DNA of 64,000 bases from Sesamum alatum (taxonomy: Eukaryota; Streptophyta; Magnoliopsida; Lamiales; Pedaliaceae): the NCBI GenBank assembly GCA_034509735.1, contig JACGWO010000010.1, forward strand, positions 5,841,193 through 5,905,192, written 5' to 3'. The notes under the pieces are model-generated. The model ran no database searches, had not been told where the DNA came from, and saw only the letters and a program-made list of their open reading frames with translations. Below, piece by piece: positions 21,067 to 32,537 of this stretch. Made by a program: the position numbers and the translations under genes. The stretch's first letter is position 1. Every line of letters begins with the position of its first letter.

Positions 21067-22440
21067 TCACATCTATGTAAGAGTCATTATTCATGCCTGC
21101 GTTCAAAGATTATGACTTCTCAATGAGAGAAAGCATCTTGGCGCCGTGGTCATGAACAGACGACCCTCAGTCATCTTTGCCCGATAGAACTCCTTTGATG
21201 CTGCATATCTTATATGCCGATCTTGTACCGCAAACAAATCTTGTAAGCGTACAAAGATCTCAGATGCATGCTTAAGGTGCTCGTGTTGCTTTTGCAATTC
21301 ATTACACATAGATGCCAGCACAAGGCAATGGGCCTAAAGGTCATCATCGATCCAACATTGGAACGTCACACGTTCTTCGTCAGTCGAATCCTCAGGAAGC
21401 TCAGTGGGAGGATGAGATTCCAACACATAAGAGCGTTTCTCGGAATGCAAAACAATTTTGAGATTCCTAAGCCAGTCAGCATAGTTGGTTCCAACAAGTT
21501 TGTTTATCTCAAGTATGATAGCAAGTGGACTTTTAGACATTTTCGATCTACAGGACAGAAAAGAAGAAACAATGGAGATTTTATCATTCTTTCAATCAAT
21601 GTTAATTAAATTTATGATATGGTCTTTAATCATTAATTGCTTCCCACTATTTCTTCAAAATTCCATAAAACCCCCATATGGAGTTTTTCGGAAAACATTT
21701 TTCCTAGTGGGCTTGAGGTCCATAGAACGAATTTCATACCTCGTTGTTACGATTCACATTAAAACAATTCTATGGGAGGTGACTTTCACCATTCTCATCG
21801 TATGAGATCCCCAAGGTGTTTTACCTCATTTTTCACATAACCCCAAGGACTCCAAGTGAATTATATTACTCCATGTTATGCCCAACCCATTGACCAAAAG
21901 ACCTTCCACTGTCACCCTCCACGACTTGTGAGACAGAGTGATAGTGGGTAATCTACTTGTTCATAGTGATAGTACAACTTTTCACTACTTCCAAATCATT
22001 CCACGACTCGTGAGACAATGAATTAAAAGGTGATAACATCTCATACTTTATCAAAACCAATTTGATTTTATCCATCACGGGCTTAATATTTTAACTTGGA
22101 CACTCCAAGTGAGGGTTCAAATCATTTGTTTATGCAAGACCTCATCACAATGTTTTATTCTTGTTTGCTTGTTTATCATATACAATGTAAAGTGTAGCTA
22201 TGAAAGTCAATCAAAGCCATATAAATACATATACAAGAAATGAAACCTAGCATGCCCTTGTTGGATGATCATGAGCCTGTAGTCATCACATACATTTATT
22301 ACACAAAGATATCACATATCATATATGCAAATAATATCATGTATATATATTTAGATCCAATATCATGAGCCCGTAGTCACCCATACATTTATGTATATAT
22401 ATAATATCATGTATAATATATTTAGATCCAATATTTTAGG

Positions 22441-22660
22441 CCCCGCACGCCCGCACGGCGCGGGCGCTGCTTGCGCCTGCGCGCGCCGGCAGGCTACCGG
22501 TGTCTGTGTTTGCGCACCGTGCCGTTTTTCACACTTTTTTTTAATATTATTTTGAATTCATGTCAAATAAAAAAAACGAAGTTGAGAATTTACAAAATGT
22601 CTCCATTAAATCCGACCATGTAGGCGGAAGAAAAATCCGGTCATGTAGGCGGAAGGTGTA
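22441..22660 (-). repeat. GC-rich block and short minisatellite in the copia leader, copy 1
   Basis: 22441-22530 is strikingly GC-rich (runs such as GCACGGCGCGGGCGC) in an otherwise AT-rich region. At 22606-22660 two units of the form ATCCGGTCATGTAGGCGGAA follow. The same arrangement, with five units, occurs at 29750-30090. Confidence 0.85.
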
Positions 22661-22812
22661 ACATAATAGAATCAAATTTGAACAACTGAAATATGCCAAA
22701 GAATTAAATTCAACACATTAAGAGATTAACACATATAATTAAATCATTAAGCAATTTAATCCGATTAAAATCGCATCAAACCAAAATAAACTCAATTGAC
22801 TTGCATGACCGA

Positions 22813-22824
22813 GCTCTGATACCA
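22813..22824 (-). promoter_or_regulatory. Copia primer-binding site (tRNA-iMet), copy 1
   Basis: The minus strand reads TGGTATCAGAGC, the standard plant copia PBS complementary to initiator tRNA-Met, one base from the LTR that begins at 22826. Confidence 0.9.
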
Positions 22825-22825
22825 C

Positions 22826-24899
22826 TGTTAGCTACGTATAAGCCCCGAGATATTAAACGCAATGAAAATTAAGATTTCAATTATAAAATAATATTATAAC
22901 TAGCGATCGAATCGCCCGTCTCCTTACTATTACGACGTGGATCTCATGCATAAAAGGATGTCAATTGAATGATTAAGAGAAACCAACCTTTCTTGCTCTG
23001 CGGCTGATGTTGATTACTTGAACTTTTTCAAGAACGGCCTTACCTTAAAAATGGTTTGGAACGTCAAAATGGAACCACTTTTGATTGTTGTTCACGGTAG
23101 GAACACAAGTGTCTTCCCTCTAAATCTAGTCCACACCACCTATGATGGAATCATCTTCAAACCTATACTAGTAGGTATTGGAGGATTAAGGTACATCAAC
23201 TATTGATCTATGGAGAAATCAAGAGAATTTCTTCTCTTTTGGAGATGAGTAATAAACATAAGACCAATGCTAAATGAAAGCTAGAATTTCTAGCTTTGAA
23301 GGAGAGAAAGTCCTAAGAGATTCCTAGAGAGCAAAAGGAAAGCAAGAGTTTCTATATCTTTTGTATGTAGAAATATATGGTATGTAAATCTCTTGCCTTT
23401 TACCCCTTTTTATAGGCATTCCTTTGCACTAGATACAATGAATGTAGACAAGGCCTTTTGTCTTGCCCTTAGAACACTTGTCTTCTTCATAGACAAGTTC
23501 TAGCATGACTCATCTTTTCTCCTTTTACACTTGTCTTCTTTATAGACAAGCTTTAGCATAACTCATATTTTCTTCTTCATCTAAAGATGAAAACAAGTCA
23601 TGTCTATGTTCAATGAATCTTGTCTTGTGGGCTTGTGGGCTTGGGCTAAGGTCTTGGACTTTATCTTAATTCTTAATTGGACTAAGTCCAATTTTAATTA
23701 ATTCCAACTAATTATTTAGCCCATGATATTTAATTGTTTAATTAAATATAAGCCCAAATCAATTAATCTAATTAATTGATTTTCAAGCTCAAATAGATTA
23801 ATCTTAATTAATCTATCACAAGTCTTACTTAATCAAATTAATGCTTGTGAATTTAGACTCCAAATTAAATAATCATATTATTTAATATTTCCATGAAATA
23901 ATTTCATAAATCATTTTAATCAATCAATTTAACTCCTTAAATTAATTGATTTATTCTCCATAATTAATTCTATAAATTAATTCCAATGGTTCCATCATAG
24001 ATTTGTGTGTGACCCTTTAGGTTCACTACTCAACTAGACTTGGGCTTGTATCACATATACAATTTAATTAGCAACTTACTTGCATTAGATTAATTAGATC
24101 TTATCATAATTAATCACCCTCAATTAACTCCTTAATTGGAGGGTACCCCTCACCATGGTAGCATCTAGCAATGGTCCATGGAACTAGAGAATATGTGAAA
24201 ATTGTTGTGTGAACCTGTGAGCTACGCGTACCATGCAGATATGGTCCCTCCGTTACTAACCTCCCGATCAAAGTCTAGGGTATGGAATTAGTTACCGGTT
24301 CTCATTATCGACTTTGATGTCTATGTATCAACTCTTCAAGTTATGCTTCCAATTTTATCAATATAGAAAAGCCCTTTCTCCTATTTGATCAACAACCACG
24401 GCCATGGGCTTCGAGGAACGCATAATGTAGAGAACATAGGAGGTTCGTTATCATCTTATGATAAGTAACAGATTCTATCTTGGAACTCACCAACCTCAAA
24501 GCATGTTCAACTATATCTGAAACATGACCGTATAGTGATCCAGAATGAAACCTGAGACCACATTGGACATGATCAAGTCATAGCCGTCCTATGCAGAATG
24601 TTACTGTGGAACCTCAAGTCTAAGGACTAGTTAGTGCACTATCGTAGCCTAGGAGTTCTAGTTATACCGATCATGCCTTGCGAGTCAATTCAGTGAACTT
24701 GATACCTCTTTATCAAGAACCCACTAAAGTACGCAGACGTTTATCAAGAACCAAATGCTCATATAAATATAATGTTTAAAGCATATGATGAAGATGGCCA
24801 AAGAACATTTCTTAAATTAACCTATTATTGAAAAAGATCATCTAGAATAGTTTTACAAAGAAAGCCAATCAATTGGCTTGACGGTCACCTATTCAAACA
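22826..24899 (-). mobile_element. Shared copia LTR (3' LTR of one unit, 5' LTR of the next)
   Basis: 2074 bp; on the minus strand TGTTTGAATAGG...GCTAACA. It has a polypurine tract on one side (24901) and a PBS on the other (22813), so it could serve both units. Compared with 30256-32537 it lacks about 0.2 kb corresponding to 32188-32391. Confidence 0.9.
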
Positions 24900-26158
24900 A
24901 TCTCCCACTTGACCTAAAAAGCCAATTTTCCATGTTATTTAATCCCATCTTCTCAAGATGTTGAGAATGAGCAATTTGTGATATCGGCTTTGTAAGCGGG
25001 TCTGCTATGTTCTCCGTTGATGCAATGCGATCCACTCGCATGTCACCTCTTCCTACCATCTCTCTGATTAGATGGTAGCGTCTAATTATGTGTTTGGCTT
25101 TGTGATGAGTCTTGGCTCCTTTGCTTGCGTATAGCCCATTGTTGTCACAAAGTACAACTACAGGTTTGGCAATGCTAGGCACCACACCCAACTCTTGGAT
25201 GTAGTTTTTCATCCAAACAGTCTCCTTTACAGCTTCAGAAGCTGCAATGTATTCGGCTTCTGTCGTGGAATCCGCTGTCGTATCTTGCTTGGAACTTTTT
25301 CAACTGACGGCTCCTCCATTCAACCGAAATACATAACCAGATTGAGACTTAGCGCCATCCACATCCGATTGGAAGCTGACATCAGTATACCCTCCAATAT
25401 CAATTCTTCATCACCGTACACCAAAAATAAATTCCTAGTTCTTCTCAAGTACTTAAGGATATTTTTGACAGTAGTCCCGTGATCATGGCCGGCACATGCT
25501 TGATAACGACTCATGACACTTAGAGTGTAAGCTATATCAGGCCCCGTACATTGAACAACATATTGTATGTTGCCAACAACAGAAGTATAGGGAATTTCTG
25601 ACATTTTCTTAACTTCCTCATCAGTCTTGGGAGACTGAGACTTGGAGAGTTTAATTCCATGCCTCATGGGAAGAAAACTCCTTTTTGATTCATCCATCTT
25701 GAACCTTTTCACGACTTTATCAATGTATGAGACTTGGGTCATTCCTAACATTCTTTTAGATCTATCTCTGTAGATCTTTATCCTAAGAATATAGGAAGCT
25801 TCACCCAAGTCCTTCATGGAGAATTAAGTATATAACCATGCTTTAGTGTCACCTAACATTTTAACATCATTCCCGATGAGTAAAATATCATCCACATAAA
25901 GCACGAGGAACACAATAGAGCTCCCACTAACCTTTTTATATACACAGGGATCATATTCGTTCTTTTGATGAAGTCATAACATGTTATAACCTCATCAAAA
26001 CGAATGTTCCAACTTCGGGATGCCTGTTTGAACCCATAAATGGACCTCTGGAGTTTATAAACTTTTTGCTCTTCTCCTTTGGATGTAAAACCTTGTGGCT
26101 GATCCATATAGATTACTTCCTCAATGAATCCATTAAGGAATGCAGTTTTCACATCCAT
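24889..26158 (-). pseudogene. Copia reverse transcriptase and RNase H
   Basis: RT: MDVKTAFLNGFIEEVIYMDQ, QGFTSKGEEQKVYKLQRSIY, GFKQASRSWN (26020-26158). The catalytic motif LYVDDILL is intact at about 25880-25905 but in a different frame from the preceding block. Then MKDLGEASYILRIKI and PYTSVVGNIQYVVQCTGPDI (25500-25817). RNase H: VVLCDNNGLYASKGAKTHHK, HLIREMV and ENIADPLTKP (24950-25160). At least two frameshifts (about 25920-25950 and 25270-25320) inactivate it. The C-terminal end overlaps the start of the 3' LTR. Confidence 0.9.
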
Positions 26159-26425
26159 TTTCCATATCTCATAGTCATAATACGCAGTTATGGCAAGTAA
26201 GATCTTATGGACTTGGCCATAGCGACGGGTGAATAGGTCTCCTCAAAGTCCACACCAGGCCTTTGAGTGTATCCTTTCGCTACCAATCGGGCCTTAACGG
26301 TCGATACCTCTCCATCGCTCCAAGCTTTCACTTGTAGACCTATTTGCACCCAACGGGCCTAACTCCCTTAGATGGGTCCACCAAGGTCCATACGTTGTTG
26401 GATTTCATTGAGTCCATTTCGGATC

Positions 26426-27990
26426 TCATGGTCTCAAGCCATCTACCCAATCGATGTTAGACATTGCCTCTTCGAATGTCTTTGGATCATTATTCACTTG
26501 ACCAGTCAAGGCTAGCATACCATATCTCTCAGGTTGTTTAGAGACTCTAGCCGACTTTCTCAGAGGATGTGTACCATCAAAAGGTTCATTGTGAGGCAGT
26601 ATGGGCGTCATTTCTGCCATAGGCGATGCATCACTCGACTCTTTGAGTTGCATCTCTTCATTTTGAATATCCGAAGGAAAACCCTTTTCCAAGAACACTG
26701 CATTTCTCGAAACAAACACGTTTTGTTCTGAGGGATCATAGAAGTAGTATCTTACAGTTTTCTTTCGGATATCCAACAAATCTACATAAGATGGATCTCA
26801 TATCCAACTTATCTCCACTAGTCTTTTGACATATGCGGGACACCCCCATATTCTCAAATACTTATAAGAGGGTGGTTTGCCATGCCATATTTCATATGGC
26901 GTTTTGGATACAGCCTTAGATGGCACCATATTTAATAACTTGACCGCCATTTCTAACGCATATCCGCAAAAAGAAAGAGGTAATGTAGTAGAACTCATCA
27001 TGGAACGAACCATGTCCAATAAAGTTCGGTTCCTCCTTTCAGCCACGCCATTAAGTTGTGGCGTTGTAGGAGGAGTCCATTGAGAGAGAATCCCATTCTC
27101 TTTTAAGTAATTCAAGAATTCACCACTTAAGTATTTCACCACCACGATCAGATCGAATGGTCTTTAATTTTTCGTCCAGTTTTGATTTTCTATTTCAAGT
27201 TTGAATTCTTTGAAACATTTCAAATGCTTCAAACTTGTACTTCATTAAGTACACATAACCAAATAGTGAGTGATCATCGGTGAAGATTATGAAGTAAGAA
27301 AATCCTCCTCTAGCTGGAGTAATTTAAAGGTCCACAAACATCCGTGTGGATTAAATTCAACAGTGTAGTGGCATGGCTACTTTGTCCAATAAATGGTGTT
27401 TTGGTCATTTTTTCTTTGAGACAAGAATCAAAAATTGAAAGAGTATCTAAGTTCTCTATTTCTAGATTCTTAGAGTCAATCAACCTCTTCATCCTATCCT
27501 TGGAAATATGACCCAACCTAGCGTGCCATGTTTGTGCATTTTCTTGATCATCCAATTTTCGTTTGTGTTGAACGTTCATAATCATATTATGTTGTTGGAT
27601 AGTATATAAACCATTTATTAAAGTGCCAAGTAAAACAGAAGAACCATTCGTCATTAAGTAGAAACATTATTTTGATACACAAAAATTCATACCCCTCTTC
27701 ATCAAGAGTAAAGGTATAAATATAATGTTTCTTTATCATACTTGGTACATAATAACTACTATTAAGTACTATCCTAACATCCTTGCTAATAGCTAAGTGA
27801 ACAGTTCCAACGGCTTCAGTAACAACTTGCTTGCTGTCTTCAAGCCTGAGGATCACATCCCCTTCACCTAACTTTTTGCTTCTTCTCATTACATGCAAAT
27901 CATTGCAAATATGAGCTCCACAACCGGTATCTATTACCAAGAAGCATTATTAGCAACCATGTTTAAGTTCAACAACGAAAATTACCTTGG
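26426..27990 (-). pseudogene. Copia protease and integrase
   Basis: Protease: VIDTGCGAHICNDL (about 27930). Pre-integrase: TWHARLGHISKDRMKRLI (27500-27540), and HTDVCGPL starts the integrase core (27330). The core's C-terminal half has LSQWTPPTTPQLNGVAERRN (about 27050) with the Glu of the DDE triad. The stretch FYDPSEQNVFVSRNAVFLEK (26660-26730) and LRKSARVSKQPERY form the IN-RT linker. Part of the core between 27150 and 27300 is out of frame. Confidence 0.88.
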
Positions 27991-27999
27991 ACTATTGCA

Positions 28000-28330
28000 A
28001 AGAAACTTCTTGCAATTACTCTTACAATGGCCTTTTCGTGGTAGTGATGATACTCATTCATTTTTGCTGGATTGGCCTTGATTATCTTTCTTCCCTTTTC
28101 CCTTCCCTCGGCCGTCCTTATTATTTTTCTTCCTCCCCTTTCTATTCCTCCTCCATTTCTTGACCCTTTTGGTCATGGAGGAAGACATGGATGGGGTTGC
28201 TAGCATTACTGGTGTAGGCTTCTTTTATAGTAGCCTCATATTGCATAATCATATTAGATCAATTCCGAACAGTCTTCTCAAGACCATCCATATTGTAATT
28301 AACAACAAATTGATCAAAACACGCGTAATG
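28000..28330 (-). pseudogene. Copia gag C-terminus with zinc knuckle remnant
   Basis: A basic stretch rich in Lys/Arg/Gly (28085-28180) is followed by KGHCKSNCKKFLC, the end of a CCHC knuckle (about 28005-28040). The first cysteines are no longer visible and the frame is open only in pieces. Confidence 0.6.
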
Positions 28331-28822
28331 ACTATAAGATCACATCTATGTAAGAGTCATTATTCATGCCTGCGTTCAAAGATTATAACTTCTCAATGAG
28401 AGAAAGCATCGTGGCGCCGTGGTCATGAACATACGACCCTTCAGTCATCTTTTGCCCGATAGAACTCCTTTGATGTTGCATATCTTATATGCCGATCTTG
28501 TACCGCACACAACTCTTGTAAGCGTACAAAGATCTCAGATGCATGCTTAAGGTGCTCATGTTGCTTTTGCAGTTCATTGCACATAGATACCAGCATAAGG
28601 CAACGGGCCTGAAGGTCATCATCGATCCAACGTTGGAACGTCACACGTTCTTCGTCAGTTGAATCATTGGGAAGCTCAGTGAGAGGACAAGATTCCAACA
28701 CATAAGAACATTTCTCGAAATCCAAAACAATTTTGAGATTCCTAATCCAGTCAGCATAGTTGGTTCCAACAAGTTTTTTTTGTTTGTCTCAAGTATGGTA
28801 AGCAAGTGGACTTTTTAGACAT
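28331..28822 (-). pseudogene. Copia gag N-terminal half
   Basis: The start at 28822 gives MSKK, then after a T-run frameshift (about 28774-28785) TNYADWIRNLKIVLDFEK, ELPNDSTDEERVTFQRWIDD, MCNELQKQHEHLKHASEIFV and FYRAKMTEG. The same protein is encoded at 21103-21540. It belongs to the copia gag (UBN2/DUF4219-like) group. Confidence 0.85.
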
Positions 28823-29749
28823 TTTTCGAATCTACAAGACAGAAAAAGAAGAAACAATGGAGATTTTTTATCATTCTTTCAATTAATGTTAATTAAATTT
28901 TACTGGTCTTTAATCATAAATTCTCCCACTATTTTCTTCAAAATTCCATAAACCTCCATATGAATTTTCGGGAAATATTTTTCCTAGTGGGCTTGAGGTC
29001 CATAGAACGAATTTCATACCCCGCTGTTACAATTCGCATGAAAGTAAATTCTATGGGAGGTGACTTTCACCATTCTCATCTTATGAGATCCCCAAGGGGT
29101 TTTACCTCGTTTTCACATAACCCTAAGGACTCCAAGTAAATTAAGATACTCCATATGAAGCCCAACCCATCGACCAAAAGACCCTCCACTGTCGCCCTCC
29201 ACGACTCGTGAGACAGAGTGATAGTGGGTAATCTACTTGTTCATAGTGATAGTACAACATTTCACTACTTTCAAATCATTCCACGACTCGTGAGACAATG
29301 AATCTGAAAGGTGATAGCATCTCATACTTTGTCACAACGGATGGAAGGTCTGGATTATCAAAACTAAGTTGATTTTATCCATCACGGGCTTAATATTTTA
29401 ACTTGGACACTTCAAGTGAGGGTTCAAACCATTTGTTTATGCAAGACCTCATCACAATGTTTTATTCTTGTTTGCTTGTTTATTATATACAATGTAAAGG
29501 GTAGTTATGAAAGTCAAGCAAAGTCATATAAACACATATACAAGAAATGAAACCTAGCATGCCCTCGTTGGATGATCATTAGCCCGTATTCATCCCATAC
29601 ATTTATAACATAAATATATCAAAACATATCATATATGCAAATAATATCATGTATATATATTTAGGATCCAATATCATGAGCCCGTAGTCATCCCATACAT
29701 TTATGTATATATATAATATCATGTATATATATTTAGATCCAATATTTAG

Positions 29750-30090
29750 GCCCCGTCCGTCCGCACGGTGCGCGCGGCACTGCACAGTGCGCCCGCACGG
29801 CGTGCGGCGTGGGCGTTGCCCAGCTCGGCCGCACTGCCGGCAGGCAACCGGTGCTTGTGTTGCGCACCATGCCGTTCTTTCACCATTTTTTTAAAAATAT
29901 TATTCTGAATTGCCGTCAAATAAAAACAAAGTTTGAGGGTTTACAAAAAAAGTCCTCCATTAAAAATCCGACCATGTAGGCGGAAGAAAAATCCGGCCAT
30001 ATAGGCGGAAGAATCCGATCATGTAGGCGGAAAGAAAAATTGCCCGGTCATGTAGGCGGAAAAAATTCCGGTCATGTAGGCGGAAGGTGT
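29750..30090 (-). repeat. GC-rich block and minisatellite in the copia leader, copy 2
   Basis: 29755-29870 is GC-rich and partly palindromic. At 29966-30090 there are five units of roughly 20-28 bp with the core ATGTAGGCGGAA (one unit reads ATATAGGCGGAA) and variable A-rich spacers. The homologous leader at 22606-22660 has only two units. Confidence 0.9.
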
Positions 30091-30242
30091 AACACAATAG
30101 AAATAAATTTCAATAATTGAAATATGCCAAAGAATTAAATTCTACACATTAAGATATTAACACATAAAATTAAATCGTTAAGCAATTTAATCTGATTAAA
30201 TCACATCAAACCAAAATAAATTCAATTGACTTGCATGATCGG

Positions 30243-30254
30243 GCTCTGATACCA
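30243..30254 (-). promoter_or_regulatory. Copia primer-binding site (tRNA-iMet), copy 2
   Basis: TGGTATCAGAGC on the minus strand, one base from the 5' LTR beginning at 30256. Confidence 0.92.
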
Positions 30255-30255
30255 C

Positions 30256-32537
30256 TGTTAGCTTCGTATAAGCCCCGAGACGTTAAACGCAGTGGAAATT
30301 AAGATTTTAATTACAAAACAATATTATAATTAGCGATCAAATCGCCCGTCTCGTTGCTATTACGATGTGGATCTCATGCATAAAAGAATGCCAATTGAAT
30401 GGTTAAGAGAAACCAACCTTTCTTGCTCTCTGGTTGATGTTGATTACTTGAACTTTCTCAAGAACAACCTTACCTTTAAAACGGTGGAACGTCAACACGG
30501 AACCACTTTTGACTGTTGTTCACGGTAGGAACACAAGTGTTTCCCTCTAAAGCTAGTCCACACCACCTATGATGGAATCACCCTCAAACCTATGCTATTA
30601 GGTATTAGAGGATTAAGGTAGATCAACTATTGATCTATAGAGAAATCAAGGGAATTCTTTTCTTTTGGAGATGAGTAATAAACATAAGATCAATGCTAAA
30701 GTGAAAACTAGAATTTCTAGCTTTGAAGGAAAGAAAGCCTAAGAGCTAGAGAGCAAAAGGAAAGCAAGAGTTTTATATCTTTGTATGTAGAAATATATGA
30801 TATGTAAATCTCTTGCCTTCTATCCCATTTTATAGGCATTCCTTTACACTAGATACAATGAATGTAGACAAGGCCTTTTGTCTTGCTCTTATAACACTTG
30901 TCTTCTTCATAGATAAGTTCTAGCATGACTCATCTTTTCTCCTTTTACACTTGTCTTCTTTATCGACAAGCTTTAGCATGACTCATATGTTCTTCTTCAT
31001 TTAAAGATGAAAACAAGTTATATTATGTTCAATTAAATCTTGTCTTGTGGGCTTGTGGGCTTGGGCTATGGTCTTGGACTTTATCTTAATTCTTAAAATT
31101 GGACTAAGTCCAATTTTAATTAATTCTAACTAATTATTTAGCCCATGATATTTAATTGTTTAATTAAATATAAGCCCAAAGTAATTAATCTAATTAATTA
31201 ATTTTCAAGCTCAAGTAGATTAATGTTAATTAATCTATCACAAGTCTTAATCAAATTAATGCTTGTAAATTTAGACTCCAAATTAAATAATCATATTATT
31301 TAATATTCACATGAAATGATTTCATTAAATCATTTTCAATCAATCAATTTAACTCCTGAAATTAATTGATTTATTCTCCGTAATTAATTCTATAAATTAA
31401 ATTCCAAATGATTCCATCATGGATTTGTGTGTGACCCTTTAGGTTCACTACTCAGCTAGACTTGGGCTTGTATCACATATACAATTTAATTAGCAACTTA
31501 CTTGCATTAGATTAATTAGATCTTATCATAGTTAATCACCTTCAATTAATAATTGGAGGGTACCCGTCACCATGGGTGGGCCAATCTAGCAATGGTCCAT
31601 GGCACTAGAAGAATAGGTGAATCATTGCGTGAACCTGTGAGCTATGCATACCATGCAGATATGGTCCCTCCGTTACTAACCTCCCGATCAAAGTCTAGGG
31701 CATGGAATTAGTTACTAGTTCTCATTATCGACTTTGATGTCTATGTATCAACTCTTTCAAGGTTATGCTTCCAATTTATCAATGTAGGAAAAAACCCTTT
31801 CTCCTATTTGATCAACAGCCATGGCCATGGGCTTTGAGGAACGCATAATGTAGAGAACGCAGGAGGTTCGTTATCATCTCATGATAAGTAACAGATCCTA
31901 TCTTGGAACTCACCAACCTCCATGCATGCTTCAACTATATCTGAAACATGACCGTATAGTGATCCAGGATGAAACCTGAGACCACATTGGACATGATCTA
32001 GTCATAGTCGTCCTATGCCACAAGGTTTTATTGTGGAACCTCAAGTCTAAGGACTAGTTAGTGCACTATCGTAGCCTAGGAGTTCTAGTCCCGATCATGC
32101 CATATAAGGCTTACATATGACAACTCCTGCAAGTCAATTCAGTGAACTTGATAACTCTTTATCAAGCACCCACTAAAGTGCGCAGACGTCATACATCTCT
32201 GTCTATGAAACTCGACATTCATCATATGAACGCATCACTTAGTGCAAGTCTTTAAGGAATGGTCAATGCCCTGTCTCGACCGATTCATCGACTTGGAATA
32301 TTTTGGATCAAACCATAGAGGTTGGTTTGATGGTCGCCATCATATGCGCGAGCCAACCCCGTAGCATAATTGATCTAAGGGCTTCAACCAAATGGTCATA
32401 TAAATATAATGTTTAAAGCATATGATGAAGATGGCCAAAGAACATTTCTTAAAATTAACATATTATTGAAAAAAGGATCATCTTAGAATAGTTTACAAAC
32501 AGCCAGTCAATTAGCTTGATGGTCACCTATTCTAACA
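30256..32537 (-). mobile_element. 5' LTR of the full-length copia element
   Basis: 2282 bp; on the minus strand TGTTAGAATAGG...AGCTAACA. The order of sequence is the same as in 22826-24899 along the whole length. A ~0.2 kb stretch at about 32188-32391 is present here and missing in the other LTR. Confidence 0.9.

Larger units (their letters stand above)
21067..22825 (-). mobile_element. Truncated second copia internal region (leader and gag)
   Basis: Nearly the same sequence as 28331-30255: both start ...AAGATCACATCTATGTAAG and end with the primer-binding site before an LTR. It contains a gag start (21540, minus; residues TNYADWLRNLKIVL, ELPEDSTDEERVTFQCWIDDD) and the gag continuation at 21103-21321 in another frame. 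On the left it stops abruptly against the LINE, without pol and without another LTR. Confidence 0.85.
22826..32537 (-). mobile_element. Full-length Ty1/copia element with ~2.1-2.3 kb LTRs
   Basis: 5' LTR 30256-32537, PBS 30243-30254, long leader, gag 28331-28822, zinc knuckle about 28015-28045, protease and pre-integrase, integrase, RT, RNase H to 24889, polypurine tract AAGTGGGAGA (minus, about 24901-24911), 3' LTR 22826-24899. The PR-IN-RT-RH order is copia. Frameshifts in gag and pol make it defective. The 3' LTR is followed directly by the PBS and leader of another internal region (21067-22825), so the two form a head-to-tail complex sharing one LTR. No 5-bp duplication is visible around the complex. 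Confidence 0.92.

Noticed and set aside
22813..22824. Part of a tRNA gene
   Set aside because: Only 12 bases complementary to tRNA-iMet are present; this is a primer-binding site next to an LTR.
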